From Oscillospiraceae bacterium (GTDB lineage: Bacteria; Bacillota; Clostridia; Oscillospirales; Ruminococcaceae): a stretch of 64,000 nucleotides of DNA. Below, in pieces: positions 52,534-61,785 of this stretch. The stretch lies in assembly GCA_030153485.1 (NCBI GenBank), contig JAGUQX010000008.1:154179-218178 (forward strand), read 5' to 3'. Position 1 is the first letter of the stretch. Each line of letters opens with the position of its first letter. The notes below the pieces were generated by a model, which worked only from the letters and a program-made list of their open reading frames with translations, made no database searches and had not been told where the DNA came from. The translations under genes and the position numbers were made by a program.

Positions 52534-53694
52534 ATGAAAAAATATAATGATATAGAAATATATAGAAAAAAAAGAAATAAAAAAAAGAATATCAAATTTT
52601 TTTTATTTTTAATATTAATGATTATAGTAATTTTTATAATATACTATTTAAGTTCATATTTATCTGGTAATAATTCTAATTTTTTTGAAACAAACAAATT
52701 TTTAAATGGATCATTTTTTTCAAACAAGGTAGAATTTCCTATAAATTTAAATCAGAATACCTATAAGGATATAGATAATATAAATAATAATATCTCCGTT
52801 ACAAATCAAAAGAGTGTAGAAATATATGGATTTAATGGTAATCCGAAATTTGCATTTGAACATGGTTTAGAAAATCCTATTTTAAGATATTCTAATAAAA
52901 AAGGAGTCGTGTTTGATTTTTATGGAGAAAATTTTAAAATTTTTTCTTCCTCAAAGGTTTTATTTGAAAAAAAACTTAATGAAAGAATAATAGATATACA
53001 GATATTTAATAATGGGTATGTTGGAATAATAGTTAAATCAGATAAATATTTTGGAACAGTTATTATATTTAACGCTAAAAATGAAGAAATATTTAGATGG
53101 AATTCTGTAGATGGATATATAAATACTATAGATTTTAAAAAAAATATATTATATATTTCAACATATAATATATCTGATAGTGTTTATAATTCATATATAA
53201 CAGAGGTTCAAATAAATCAAAATAAACAGATAAAAAAAGTCTCTTTTCCCGATAGTATGATAATTAATTTTAATATAAAACAGAATGGAAATATAGTTTG
53301 TATATTTGATAATAAATCCTCTATAGTTACTTCTAATGGGTCAAAAGGAAATAATTACCTATATAAAAAAAATATATCTAATTTTTACAATATAGGTAAT
53401 AATAAATATTTATTATATTTTAATGATGGAAATAATATAAATAATAATATAATATTATTAGATAATGCTAATAATATTAAAGCAGAGTACAGTACAAATG
53501 TTGAAGTTAAAAAAATGGAAATAGAAGATCAAAATATTACTTTATTATTAAATAATAAAGTATTATCATTTAATAGTTCTTTAAAATTTAAAAAAGAGAT
53601 AGATATACCTGATGCAACTATAGACTTTTTTTCATATAAAGGAATAGCATACGTTTTGACAGATTCTTATATACATAAAATAAATCTTAATTAG
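52534..53694 (+). CDS. DUF5711 family membrane-anchored protein
   Basis: 386 aa: basic cytoplasmic start, one membrane helix (about 22-42), then an extracellular domain of repeating beta-strand units rich in Asn ('GVVFDFYGENFKIFSS', 'NGYVGIIVKSDKYFG', 'KNILYISTYNISDSVYNS'), likely a beta-propeller-like fold. The sequence fits DUF5711, a family I associate with Oscillospiraceae-type bacteria. Function unknown. It lies between truA and a CvpA-like gene with gaps of 1 and 21 nt. Confidence 0.68.
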   Translation: MKKYNDIEIYRKKRNKKKNIKFFLFLILMIIVIFIIYYLSSYLSGNNSNFFETNKFLNGSFFSNKVEFPINLNQNTYKDIDNINNNISVTNQKSVEIYGFNGNPKFAFEHGLENPILRYSNKKGVVFDFYGENFKIFSSSKVLFEKKLNERIIDIQIFNNGYVGIIVKSDKYFGTVIIFNAKNEEIFRWNSVDGYINTIDFKKNILYISTYNISDSVYNSYITEVQINQNKQIKKVSFPDSMIINFNIKQNGNIVCIFDNKSSIVTSNGSKGNNYLYKKNISNFYNIGNNKYLLYFNDGNNINNNIILLDNANNIKAEYSTNVEVKKMEIEDQNITLLLNNKVLSFNSSLKFKKEIDIPDATIDFFSYKGIAYVLTDSYIHKINLN

Positions 53695-53715
53695 AAAGAT
53701 GATTATGGAATTATT

Positions 53716-54228
53716 ATGAATAAATTTATCCCTTTGATATATGATATTATTTCGATAAGTCTTTGTTTATTATTGGTTTTAAAATGTTATAAAAATGGTT
53801 TTATGAATACTTTATTGAAATGTATAAAATATTTTCTTGTAATTATTGTATATAAAATATTTATAGATAAAATATTAAACATAGTTATTAATATTTTTAT
53901 AGAGTATAATATACAAATTAAAACTGATAATTATTTTTTTAAGTTAATTTTATCTTTAATTATATTAATAATATTAAACTATATTTTTGGTTTAATATTT
54001 AAATTAATTGATAGGTTTATAAATTTTTCGTTTATGGGAGAATTGAATAGAATATTCGGTGGAATTGTAGGAATTTTATATTCATCATTTTTATTATCTC
54101 TTGTTTGCTTTGGGTTAAAAACAGTTGTTTATTTTACCAATGATAATTTAGAATATCTTAATGAGAGTATAATTAATTCTACATTTTTTTTAAATTTTTT
54201 TTATAACTTTAACTTTTTTATGTTATAA
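53716..54228 (+). CDS. CvpA-like membrane protein
   Basis: 170 aa with four to five membrane segments. The N-terminal 'IYDIISISLCLLLVLKCYKNGFMNTLLK' matches the CvpA-type start (D...R.G...), and 'GELNRIFGGIVGILYSSFLLSL' matches its 'LDRLLGA..G...' helix. CvpA proteins affect colicin V production, biofilms and envelope stability; the biochemical role is unknown. It precedes pgsA in this operon. Confidence 0.75.
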   Translation: MNKFIPLIYDIISISLCLLLVLKCYKNGFMNTLLKCIKYFLVIIVYKIFIDKILNIVINIFIEYNIQIKTDNYFFKLILSLIILIILNYIFGLIFKLIDRFINFSFMGELNRIFGGIVGILYSSFLLSLVCFGLKTVVYFTNDNLEYLNESIINSTFFLNFFYNFNFFML

Positions 54229-54265
54229 TAGAAATTGGAATATATCCGATTGGAGGGGAAATATT

Positions 54266-54826
54266 ATAAATACTCCTAATATATTATCATTATTTAGAAT
54301 TATATTAATTCCTTTTTTTATGATATTTTTTTTGTCTGATAAATATTATTATATAGCTTCTTTAATATTTATAATATCAGGTATTACAGACTTTTTAGAT
54401 GGATACATTGCAAGAAAATATAATATGATTACTAATTTAGGAAAGTTTTTAGACCCTCTTGCTGATAAATTAACACAACTTTGTCTTTGTATATGTTTAT
54501 ATTTTAGGTATAAATCTTTAATTTTTTTACTTATTATATTTCTTTGTAAAGAAATTTTGATGCTTATAGGTGGTTTGAAGATATTTAAACATAATATGAT
54601 TGTTTATGAATCTAGATGGTTTGGAAAACTTTCAACTTTTGTTTTTTATATTTCAACATTTTTTATGATAATTTTTTATAATATTCCACAAAATATCGTT
54701 TTTATATACAGTGCAATTATCATTTTCTTTACTATTTTTGCTTTGGTTATGTATATAATAGATTATTTTAATATCAGGAAGAATAGATCGAGTTTTACTA
54801 AAGAGGAGAATTTTAATGATTTGTAA
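54266..54826 (+). CDS. pgsA: CDP-diacylglycerol-glycerol-3-phosphate phosphatidyltransferase, ATA/ATT start proposed
   Basis: Membrane enzyme committing CDP-diacylglycerol to phosphatidylglycerol. The CDP-alcohol phosphotransferase motif DG-AR-G-D-D is present: 'DFLDGYIARKYNMITNLGKFLDPLADK' (residue series D, G, A, R, G, D, D). The first in-frame ATG (54320) would delete the conserved start. Upstream the frame encodes NTPNILSLFRIILIPFF, which matches the usual 'MNLPNxLTxxRIxLxP' N-terminus, directly after GGAGGGG (54252-54258). The codon at the Met position is ATA (54266); ATT (54263) is the other choice. No canonical start fits. Overlaps the Clp gene by 11 nt. Confidence 0.85.
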   Translation: MNTPNILSLFRIILIPFFMIFFLSDKYYYIASLIFIISGITDFLDGYIARKYNMITNLGKFLDPLADKLTQLCLCICLYFRYKSLIFLLIIFLCKEILMLIGGLKIFKHNMIVYESRWFGKLSTFVFYISTFFMIIFYNIPQNIVFIYSAIIIFFTIFALVMYIIDYFNIRKNRSSFTKEENFNDL

Positions 54827-57143
54827 TAGATGTAATAAAAGAATTGCTGTTATATTTATGACGCGTATGGAAGGGTCAGAGTCTATAAATGAAGGCTTAT
54901 GTTTAACTTGTGCCAAAGAACTTGGCATACCACAAGTTAATACAATGATGGAAAATATGGGAATAAGTGATGAAGATATAGACCAAATGGGAGAACAACT
55001 TATGGGAATGATGGATGGAGAAAATTTTCAAAAGGGAGGATCAGAAACAATACCATCTGTTTTATATAATATGTTTGATAAAGATCAGAAGAATCAAGAT
55101 AAATCTACTGATGATAAGTCTGTTGATGATAAATCTTTTGAACATAAATCTGTTGATGATAAAACTTCATCAAAAAAAAATTCTGATAAAAAAAAGAAAA
55201 AACCTATTTCTAATATACCAATTAGAAAATTTTTAGATGGATATTGTAGTAATCTAACAAAAAAAGCAGAAGATGGAATATTAGATAGAGTTATAGGAAG
55301 AGATAAAGAAGTAAGTAGAGTTATTCAAATTTTAAGTAGACGTAGTAAAAATAACCCTTGCCTTATAGGAGAGCCAGGTGTTGGTAAAACAGCTATTGCT
55401 GAGGGTATAGCACAAAAGATTGTAAATAAAGATGTTCCATTTAGACTAATTGGAAAAGAAATATATTTACTAGATTTAACTGCACTTGTTGCAGGAACAC
55501 AATTTAGAGGTCAATTTGAAAGTCGTATAAAAGGACTTATTGATGAAGTTAAATCTGAAAAAAATATAATATTATTTATAGATGAAGTTCATTCTATTGT
55601 CGGAACAGGAGATTCAGAAGGATCTATGAGTGCTGCCAATATTTTAAAACCATCTTTATCTAGAGGAGAAATTCAGGTTATAGGGGCAACTACTTTTGAT
55701 GAATACCGAAAATATATTGAAAAAGATTCTGCTTTAGAAAGAAGATTTCAACCTGTAACAATAAACGAACCAACTATTGATGAAACTATAGAAGTTTTAA
55801 AGGGAATAAAAGAATATTATCAAATTCATCACCATGTTAAAATAACTGATGAAATAATAGTCATGATTACAAATTTATCTGAAAGATATATAAACGATAG
55901 ATTTCTTCCAGATAAATCTATCGATCTTTTAGATGAATCTTGTGCTTATTGTTCCTTAAGAAATAAAGATTTAACCGTTTATGAAAAATTAAATAAAGAG
56001 CTTAAAGATTTATATATTAAAGAAGATACAGAAAATTCTAATGAAGATGATATTAATTATGAAATATTAGCAAAAATTAAGGCTGATATACTTAATATAA
56101 AAGAAGAATTAAAATCTTTAGAACCAATTGTAAATAATATTTATCTAAAAAAAGAGGATGTATCAGTTGTTTTAGAGCTTTGGACAGGTGTTCCATCTGA
56201 TAAAATTAATCAAGATGATCTGGAAAAGATCAAAAATATGGATATTAATATTTCTAAAAAAATTATAGGACAACGAGAGGCTATAGATTTAGTTGTTTCT
56301 GCTTTAAAAAGAAATAGAATCGGATTGAGTAAAAGAAAAAAACCATCATCATTTATATTTGTTGGACCAACAGGAGTTGGAAAAACAGAACTTGTAAAAG
56401 TTTTGGCGGATGAACTTTTTAATACTGTTGATCCTTTAATAAGGATTGATATGTCTGAATATATGGAGAAACATTCTGTTTCAAAACTTTTAGGTGCTGC
56501 ACCTGGATATGTAGGGCATGAAGAGGCTGGTCAATTAACAGAAAAAGTTAGAAGAAAGCCTTATAGTGTTATATTATTTGATGAAATTGAAAAAGCTCAT
56601 CATGATGTTATGAATATTTTATTGCAGGTATTAGATGAAGGTCGTATTACAGATTCTCATGGTAGAAATATTGATTTTTCTAATACTGTAATTATACTCA
56701 CTTCCAATGCAGGTTCAAATGATCAAAATGGAATAGTTGGGTTTAATAAAACTAAATCAGATGTAGCAAAAGATAAAACCATTAAAGCTTTAAAAGATTT
56801 TTTACGACCAGAATTTTTAGGTAGAATAGATGAAATAGTTGTTTTTTCACCTTTATCTAAAGAATCATTAGAATCTATTTCAGATATAATGATAAAAGAA
56901 TTATCTGAAATTTTATCAGAAAAAGGAATAAAACTTGTTTATACAAAAAATATTTTATCAGCAATTTCTAAACTTTGCGAAGATGGCAAATATGGAGCTA
57001 GAGATTTAAGAAAAATTATAAGAAAGCATTTAGAAGATAAAATAGCTAATCTATTAATAGAAAAATATAATAATCAGCCTGATATTTTAGAATTATCAGT
57101 TGATGATAGTAATGAAATAGTTGTTTCTGCAAAAATAATATAA
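54816..57143 (+). CDS. Clp family AAA+ unfoldase with N-terminal zinc finger (ClpE-like)
   Basis: Two-ATPase Clp/Hsp100 unfoldase. The N-terminus has a four-Cys zinc finger (C3, C6, C29, C32) as in ClpE, followed by a helical segment rich in MG, an acidic/basic low-complexity stretch with DDKSV-type repeats (about 95-130), AAA1 ('[15 protein letters not shown]', '[11 protein letters not shown]') and AAA2 ('[15 protein letters not shown]', '[11 protein letters not shown]'). The double Clp N-domain of ClpC is missing. It probably feeds ClpP, not present here, in protein quality control. 775 aa, longer than Bacillus ClpE (about 700) mainly because of the insert. Possibly regulated by CtsR; I saw no operator. 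Confidence 0.9.
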   Translation: MICNRCNKRIAVIFMTRMEGSESINEGLCLTCAKELGIPQVNTMMENMGISDEDIDQMGEQLMGMMDGENFQKGGSETIPSVLYNMFDKDQKNQDKSTDDKSVDDKSFEHKSVDDKTSSKKNSDKKKKKPISNIPIRKFLDGYCSNLTKKAEDGILDRVIGRDKEVSRVIQILSRRSKNNPCLIGEPGVGKTAIAEGIAQKIVNKDVPFRLIGKEIYLLDLTALVAGTQFRGQFESRIKGLIDEVKSEKNIILFIDEVHSIVGTGDSEGSMSAANILKPSLSRGEIQVIGATTFDEYRKYIEKDSALERRFQPVTINEPTIDETIEVLKGIKEYYQIHHHVKITDEIIVMITNLSERYINDRFLPDKSIDLLDESCAYCSLRNKDLTVYEKLNKELKDLYIKEDTENSNEDDINYEILAKIKADILNIKEELKSLEPIVNNIYLKKEDVSVVLELWTGVPSDKINQDDLEKIKNMDINISKKIIGQREAIDLVVSALKRNRIGLSKRKKPSSFIFVGPTGVGKTELVKVLADELFNTVDPLIRIDMSEYMEKHSVSKLLGAAPGYVGHEEAGQLTEKVRRKPYSVILFDEIEKAHHDVMNILLQVLDEGRITDSHGRNIDFSNTVIILTSNAGSNDQNGIVGFNKTKSDVAKDKTIKALKDFLRPEFLGRIDEIVVFSPLSKESLESISDIMIKELSEILSEKGIKLVYTKNILSAISKLCEDGKYGARDLRKIIRKHLEDKIANLLIEKYNNQPDILELSVDDSNEIVVSAKII

Positions 57144-57181
57144 TATCTATGTTTGATTTAATTTATTCTGGGGGTGTTTGA

Positions 57182-57718
57182 TTGAGAGTTATTTCTGGAA
57201 AATCTAGAGGAACTGTTTTATCAGAAATTAGAACAAATAATATTAGGCCAACTATAGATAGAGCAAAAGAAGCTATTTTTAGCAGTATTCACTTTCTTCT
57301 TAACGATGCAAAAGTTTTAGATTTATTTGCTGGAACAGGGCAACTAGGAATAGAAGCTTTAAGTAGAGGGGCAAATAGCTGTGTATTTGTAGATATAGAT
57401 AAAATTTCTATATCTACAATTACTAAAAATATATATAAAACAAATTTTCAAGATATTTCTTTTGTTGTTAATCAGTCTTATGATCTTTTTTTATCTTCTT
57501 ATAAAGGGATTTTCGATATTATTTTTTTAGATCCTCCATATAAAAGTGGTATGATAGAAAGTTCTTTTAATTTTATGGAAAATATTTTATCGAAAAATAG
57601 TATTATAATATGCGAACATAGTTCTATAGAAGTTTTACCCGAATCATTTTATAGTTTTTCTATATATAAAATTTATAAATATGGTAATATTTCATTTACA
57701 GTTTATAAATATAACTAG
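57182..57718 (+). CDS. rsmD: 16S rRNA (guanine966-N2) methyltransferase RsmD
   Basis: Class I methyltransferase of 178 aa. Start 'MRVISGKSRGTVL', then the family block 'RPTIDRAKEAIFSSI', motif I 'VLDLFAGTGQLGIEALSRGA' and motif IV 'IIFLDPPYKSG' are all typical. TTG start behind GGGGGTG. It lies upstream of coaD, the normal Firmicute arrangement. Confidence 0.95.
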   Translation: MRVISGKSRGTVLSEIRTNNIRPTIDRAKEAIFSSIHFLLNDAKVLDLFAGTGQLGIEALSRGANSCVFVDIDKISISTITKNIYKTNFQDISFVVNQSYDLFLSSYKGIFDIIFLDPPYKSGMIESSFNFMENILSKNSIIICEHSSIEVLPESFYSFSIYKIYKYGNISFTVYKYN

Positions 57719-57733
57719 GAATAGGAGAAATTT

Positions 57734-58216
57734 ATGAAGATAGGGATTTATCCTGGTAGTTTTGATCCTATAACTATTGGTCATTTAGATATTATATATA
57801 GAGCAACTAAAATTTTTGATAAATTAATAATATTGTTGTCATTTAATCCAAATAAAAAAAGTTTTTTTTCATTAGAAGAGAAAAAAAAAATGATAATACA
57901 TTCAATTGAAAAATTTAAATCAAAAGATATTATTATAGATAGTTGGGATGGGCTACTAATTGATTATATGAAGTTGTATAATATATTCTTTTTAGTTAAA
58001 GGTATTAGAAATATATCAGATTTTGATTATGAGTATACTATGCATCTATGTAATAAAAAATTATATTCTAAATTGGATACAATTCTTTTAATGGCAAATC
58101 CTGAAAATATCCATATAAGCTCTAGTTTGGTTAGGGAAATTATTTCTATGAATGGAGATATAGAGAAATTTGTTCCAGATAATATATATCAAATAATAAA
58201 AAACTATATTAAATAA
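57734..58216 (+). CDS. coaD: Phosphopantetheine adenylyltransferase CoaD
   Basis: Fourth step of coenzyme A synthesis, producing dephospho-CoA. The nucleotidyltransferase motif 'YPGSFDPITIGHLDIIYRA' (TxGH), 'LVKGIRNISDFDYEYTMH' and 'HISSSLVREIISMNGD' (ISSxxxR) are intact. 160 aa is normal. AGGAG precedes the ATG, 15 nt after rsmD. Confidence 0.96.
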   Translation: MKIGIYPGSFDPITIGHLDIIYRATKIFDKLIILLSFNPNKKSFFSLEEKKKMIIHSIEKFKSKDIIIDSWDGLLIDYMKLYNIFFLVKGIRNISDFDYEYTMHLCNKKLYSKLDTILLMANPENIHISSSLVREIISMNGDIEKFVPDNIYQIIKNYIK

Positions 58217-58240
58217 ATAATATTAGTTAGGATGGTTTTT

Positions 58241-58690
58241 ATGAATATTCATGAAATTTTAGATTCTTTAGATGAAACTCTTGATAAATCTTGGAGTTTT
58301 CCATTTTCTAATGGAAAGTCATTAATAGATATTGATAAAATTAGAAATTTAATAGGCGATATCAGAATAAATATGCCTACAGAAATTAAACAGGCGAGAA
58401 TGATTGTTGAGGACAGAAAGCAAATTATAGAAGATTCTAAAATAGAATCAGATATTATTATCCGAAAAGCTGAGGAAAGAGCAAAAGCAATTTTAAATAA
58501 AGATGAAATAGTTAAGCGTGCAAATGAAAAAGCTTTAGAGATGATTAATTCTGCACATGCACATACAAAAGAACTAAAACTTGCTACAAATGATTTTGTT
58601 AATAAAATTCTTAAAGAATCTGAAGATCATATGATGAAAAATATAGATAGTATAAAAGTTGCTAGAGCTACTTTAAATAAATCTAAATAA
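58241..58690 (+). CDS. Coiled-coil protein adjacent to coaD, unknown function
   Basis: 149-aa, charged, mostly helical protein starting 'MNIHEILDSLDETLDKSWSF', with 'IRINMPTEIKQARMIVEDR' and 'RKAEERAKAIL' repeats resembling V-type ATPase stalk subunits, which is why relatives are often named 'ATPase' without evidence. It lies after coaD as in many Clostridia. ATG at 58241 is chosen because TAGGATGG lies just upstream; an ATG at 58232 overlaps it. Function unknown. Last gene of the long series. Confidence 0.75.
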   Translation: MNIHEILDSLDETLDKSWSFPFSNGKSLIDIDKIRNLIGDIRINMPTEIKQARMIVEDRKQIIEDSKIESDIIIRKAEERAKAILNKDEIVKRANEKALEMINSAHAHTKELKLATNDFVNKILKESEDHMMKNIDSIKVARATLNKSK

Positions 58691-58699
58691 ATTATTTCA

Positions 58700-58727
58700 T
58701 TGACAAATTTATATTATATGTTATAAT
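58700..58727 (+). promoter_or_regulatory. Promoter of tRNA-Ser
   Basis: TTGACA (58700-58705), 16-nt spacer, TATAAT (58722-58727): both hexamers are perfect. It lies 17 nt before the tRNA 5' end. Confidence 0.8.
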
Positions 58728-58744
58728 TTTACTTGTTATCTTTT

Positions 58745-58836
58745 GGAGAGGTGGCTGAGCTGGTTGAAGGCGCACGACTGGAACTCGTGTGTGCGTTAAT
58801 AGCGTACCAAGGGTTCGAACCCCTTTCTCTCCGCCA
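58745..58836 (+). tRNA. tRNA-Ser (anticodon GGA)
   Basis: A 92-nt class II tRNA with encoded CCA (58834-58836) and discriminator G. The acceptor stem GGAGAGG pairs with TCTCTCC (one G-U). Anticodon arm: CACGA stem, loop CTGGAAC with anticodon GGA at 58780-58782, TCGTG stem. A long variable arm and the T arm GGGTTCGAACCCC follow. Reads UCC and UCU serine codons. Confidence 0.97.
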
Positions 58837-58840
58837 AATA

Positions 58841-58870
58841 TAAAACGCTACTGTAATTAGTAGTGTTTTA
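58841..58870 (+). terminator. Terminator after tRNA-Ser
   Basis: TAAAACGCTACT, loop GTAATT, AGTAGTGTTTTA: a 12-bp stem with one G-U pair, ending in TTATTTT. It starts 4 nt after the tRNA CCA. Confidence 0.85.
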
Positions 58871-58921
58871 TTATTTTAATTACTTTATTATTTAAATTTA
58901 TTTTATTTTGGAGGAAAATTT

Positions 58922-59638
58922 ATGTCTAACCGTATTTATTTAAATAATAATAATCAATCAAAAGATCAAAAATTTAATAATTTAAATAATAAAAATCATC
59001 TAGAAAATAGATATAAGAAAAACTCTTCTCCTAAACATTATTATAGAGAATATTATAATAAAAATAATAAAGACTCTTATAATAATATTTTAAAATCACA
59101 ACAATCTAAACTAAATAATAATAATAAATATAAAAATAATATAAGAAAGAAAAGATTCTATAGATTTTTAATATTTAAATTTATTATTTTAATATGTATT
59201 ATTATTTTTATATTATATTTTCTATTAAAAGGATTTTCTGATAATTATATTAAAAAATATAATTCAATGATTCCATCTTTAGAGGCCAATATAATTCAAT
59301 CAGATTATAAAAATAGCGATGATATTGATAATTTTATTCAATTATACTTTTCAAGTGATATTATTATTAATAAGAGTGATAAATTGATACCATTACATAT
59401 ATCAAATTCTTGGAAAAATAATTTTCCAATATCTATAGAAATATTATCACAAAATAATATCGTCCTATATAAATCGGGTTCTATAATGCCTAATCAATAT
59501 TTAAAAGAAATACCTATGATTGATAATTTAGAAATTGGTAAAAATAAAGTTATATTATATATATATTCATATGATATAAATAATAAAAAAGTTGTTGGTA
59601 AAATTAAAAAAAATATTGATATAGAAATAAAAAATTAA
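58922..59638 (+). CDS. Hypothetical single-pass membrane protein with Asn/Lys-rich N-terminus
   Basis: 238 aa. Residues 1-78 are a low-complexity Asn/Lys/Tyr-rich cytoplasmic tail; a membrane helix follows (about 82-105, 'FLIFKFIILICIIIFILYFLL'-like), then an extracellular beta-rich domain with 'NFPISIEILSQNNIVLYKSG', 'MPNQYLKEIPMIDNLEIGKN', as seen in small Firmicute membrane proteins of unknown function. TTTTGGAGG precedes ATG. No function assigned. Its stop is immediately followed by a 29-bp palindrome shared with the opposite gene. Confidence 0.7.
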   Translation: MSNRIYLNNNNQSKDQKFNNLNNKNHLENRYKKNSSPKHYYREYYNKNNKDSYNNILKSQQSKLNNNNKYKNNIRKKRFYRFLIFKFIILICIIIFILYFLLKGFSDNYIKKYNSMIPSLEANIIQSDYKNSDDIDNFIQLYFSSDIIINKSDKLIPLHISNSWKNNFPISIEILSQNNIVLYKSGSIMPNQYLKEIPMIDNLEIGKNKVILYIYSYDINNKKVVGKIKKNIDIEIKN

Positions 59639-59699
59639 TTGATGATTTATAAAAAAACACTATTCATATAATGAATAGTGTTTTTTTATAAATCATCAA
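59639..59699. terminator. 29-bp perfect inverted repeat, bidirectional terminator
   Basis: Arms 59639-59667 and 59671-59699 are exact reverse complements around ATA, with T7 and A7 runs inside each arm (core ACACTATTCAT / ATGAATAGTGT). The left arm starts on the base after the plus-strand stop; the right arm encodes the last codons of the minus-strand gene. It stops transcripts in both directions. Confidence 0.88.
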
Positions 59700-59847
59700 C
59701 ATCCTGAATAGGTTTTTCATTTTTATCGATGGGTATACCTGTATAACTTCCAAAAGGATCATTTTTAGCAGGTTGTTGATTTATTAAATTTTTTATAATA
59801 GGATTATCCATTACTGATTTAGTGTTTTTATTATTATTTTTTTTCAC
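59686..59847 (-). CDS. Small protein ending in VDDL (53 aa), conserved clostridial family
   Basis: 53-residue frame with GTG start behind AGAGGTG. The C-terminal half 'NDPFGSYTGIPIDKNEKPIQ' followed by DVDDL matches a small uncharacterised family in Clostridia whose members end in DPxGSYTGxP...PVQDADDL. It has no membrane segment or Cys. Located 43 nt after typA on the same strand, so probably co-transcribed. The last codons lie in the palindrome arm. Function unknown. Confidence 0.78.
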   Translation of the reverse strand: MKKNNNKNTKSVMDNPIIKNLINQQPAKNDPFGSYTGIPIDKNEKPIQDVDDL

Positions 59848-59890
59848 AATAACACCTCTTTCAGTAATATTATGTGATAAAATATTATAA

Positions 59891-61702
59891 TTATTTATTC
59901 GATTTTGATCTTAATTGAGTATTAAGAATTTGTTTTCTAATTCTTATATTTTTAGGTGTAACTTCTAAAAATTCATCTTGTGCAAGATTTTCTAAAGCTT
60001 CTTCTAAACTTAAATTTTTAGGTGTTATAAGTCTTAAAGCGTCATCAGTTCCAGAAGCACGCATATTTGTTACTTGTTTCTTTTTACAAATATTAACAAC
60101 CATATCTTCGGATTTAGGAGAAAAACCAACAACCATTCCTTGATATACTTTTGTTCCAGGTGATATATATAAGGTTCCTCTACTTTGGGCATTATATAGA
60201 CCATATGTTACAGCTTCTCCTGTTTCAAATGATATCAAAGAACCATTGACTCTAGTAGTAATATCACCTTTATAAGGCTGATATTCATGGAAAACAGAAT
60301 TTAAAATACCTTCACCTTTTGTATCTGTTAAAAATTGGCTTCTGTATCCAAATAATCCTCTAGAAGGAATAAGAAATTCCATCTTCGTTCGACTTCCTTG
60401 AGGGCTCATAGATATAAGTTCTGATTTTCTAAGTCCCATTTTCTCCATAACAGTTCCAACATATTCTTCTGGAACATCAACAGTTAATAACTCTATAGGT
60501 TCATTCTTATGGCCATCTATAGTTTTATATAAAACTCTTGGTGTGCTTACAGCAAGTTCAAAACCTTCTCTTCTCATAGTTTCAATAAGGATAGAAAAAT
60601 GCATTTCTCCACGTCCAGAAACTATAAATTTATCTGCTTTTTCAGAATCTTGAACTCTAAGTGAAACATCTTTTAGAAGTTCTTTAAAAAGTCTATCTCG
60701 AAGTTGTCTAGAAGTTACAAATTTTCCTTCTGTTCCTGCAAAAGGACTATCATTTACAGAGAATGTCATTTCTAAAGTTGGCGCAGTAATATTTGAAAAA
60801 GGGATAGGTTCTGGATTATCTAAAGAACATATTGTATTTCCAATGGTGACATTTTCTATACCTGAAAAACAAACAATTTCTCCAACAGATGCATCTTCAG
60901 TTTGCTCCCTTTTTAAACCTTCTATTTTATAAATATTTACAATTCTTGATTTATAGTCTTTTTCATCACCTATAAAATTACATACAATAACATCCTGATT
61001 GGCTTTTATTGTCCCTCGTTCTATCTTTCCAATTCCCAAACGTCCAACATATTCATTATAATCTATAGATGAAACTAATACTTGTAAAGGTGCATTTTCA
61101 TCACCTTCAGGAGACGGTATATAATTTAAAATTGTATCAAATAATGGAATTAAATTATCTGATTTTTCATTATAATCAAATGAGGCTGTTCCTTCTCTAC
61201 CTGAACAGTATAAGATAGGACTTTCTAACTGCTCTTCATCAGCATCTAAATCTAATAAAAGTTCTAAAACTTCATCTCCAACTTGATCTAGTCTAGCGTC
61301 AGGTCTGTCAATTTTATTAACTACAACTATTATTTTGTGTTTTAATTCTAAAGCTTTTTGTAAAACAAATCTAGTTTGTGGCATTGTTCCTTCAGCTGCA
61401 TCAACTAATAGAATAACACCATCTACCATTTTAAGAATTCTTTCAACTTCACCACTAAAATCAGCATGTCCAGGTGTATCTATAATATTTATTTTAACAT
61501 CATTATATCGAATGGCTGTATTTTTAGCAACAATTGTTATGCCTCTTTCTTTTTCTAGATCATTAGAGTCCATAACTCTTTCGTCAACAATTTGATTGTC
61601 TCTAAAAGTTCCACTTTGTCTTAACATTTGGTCAACCAATGTAGTTTTACCATGGTCAACGTGTGCTATTATAGCAATATTTCTTAAATCTTTTCTAATC
61701 AA
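59891..61702 (-). CDS. typA: Ribosome-associated GTPase TypA/BipA
   Basis: Translational GTPase related to EF-G and LepA. G1 'AHVDHGKTTLVDQML', switch 'ERGITIVAKNTA', G3 'DTPGHADFSGEVERIL' and G4 'NKIDRPDAR' are intact. Domains II, III and V follow, with the BipA end block 'RMRASGTDDALRLITP' close to 'NMRASGTDD', and a basic C-terminus. The start is TTG at 61702, following TTGGAGGT; the frame is open ten codons further (61732) but that overlaps the binding site. 603 aa is normal. Confidence 0.95.
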   Translation of the reverse strand: MIRKDLRNIAIIAHVDHGKTTLVDQMLRQSGTFRDNQIVDERVMDSNDLEKERGITIVAKNTAIRYNDVKINIIDTPGHADFSGEVERILKMVDGVILLVDAAEGTMPQTRFVLQKALELKHKIIVVVNKIDRPDARLDQVGDEVLELLLDLDADEEQLESPILYCSGREGTASFDYNEKSDNLIPLFDTILNYIPSPEGDENAPLQVLVSSIDYNEYVGRLGIGKIERGTIKANQDVIVCNFIGDEKDYKSRIVNIYKIEGLKREQTEDASVGEIVCFSGIENVTIGNTICSLDNPEPIPFSNITAPTLEMTFSVNDSPFAGTEGKFVTSRQLRDRLFKELLKDVSLRVQDSEKADKFIVSGRGEMHFSILIETMRREGFELAVSTPRVLYKTIDGHKNEPIELLTVDVPEEYVGTVMEKMGLRKSELISMSPQGSRTKMEFLIPSRGLFGYRSQFLTDTKGEGILNSVFHEYQPYKGDITTRVNGSLISFETGEAVTYGLYNAQSRGTLYISPGTKVYQGMVVGFSPKSEDMVVNICKKKQVTNMRASGTDDALRLITPKNLSLEEALENLAQDEFLEVTPKNIRIRKQILNTQLRSKSNK

Positions 61703-61730
61703 AATATAAACCTCCAATTTCTTCTGATAC

Positions 61731-61759
61731 ATTATACTATTTTTAGAAGTATTTTTAAA
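61731..61759 (-). promoter_or_regulatory. typA promoter
   Basis: Minus strand TTTAAA (61759-61754), 17-nt spacer, TATAAT (61736-61731), about 30 nt before the typA start. Perfect -10, weak -35. Confidence 0.5.
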
Positions 61760-61785
61760 GTCTTTTATAAATATAAATAAAAAAT

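Noticed and set aside
54320-54826. pgsA as a truncated pseudogene starting at the internal ATG
   Set aside because: The conserved N-terminal residues are encoded in frame upstream behind a strong ribosome binding site, so a non-canonical start explains it better than truncation.
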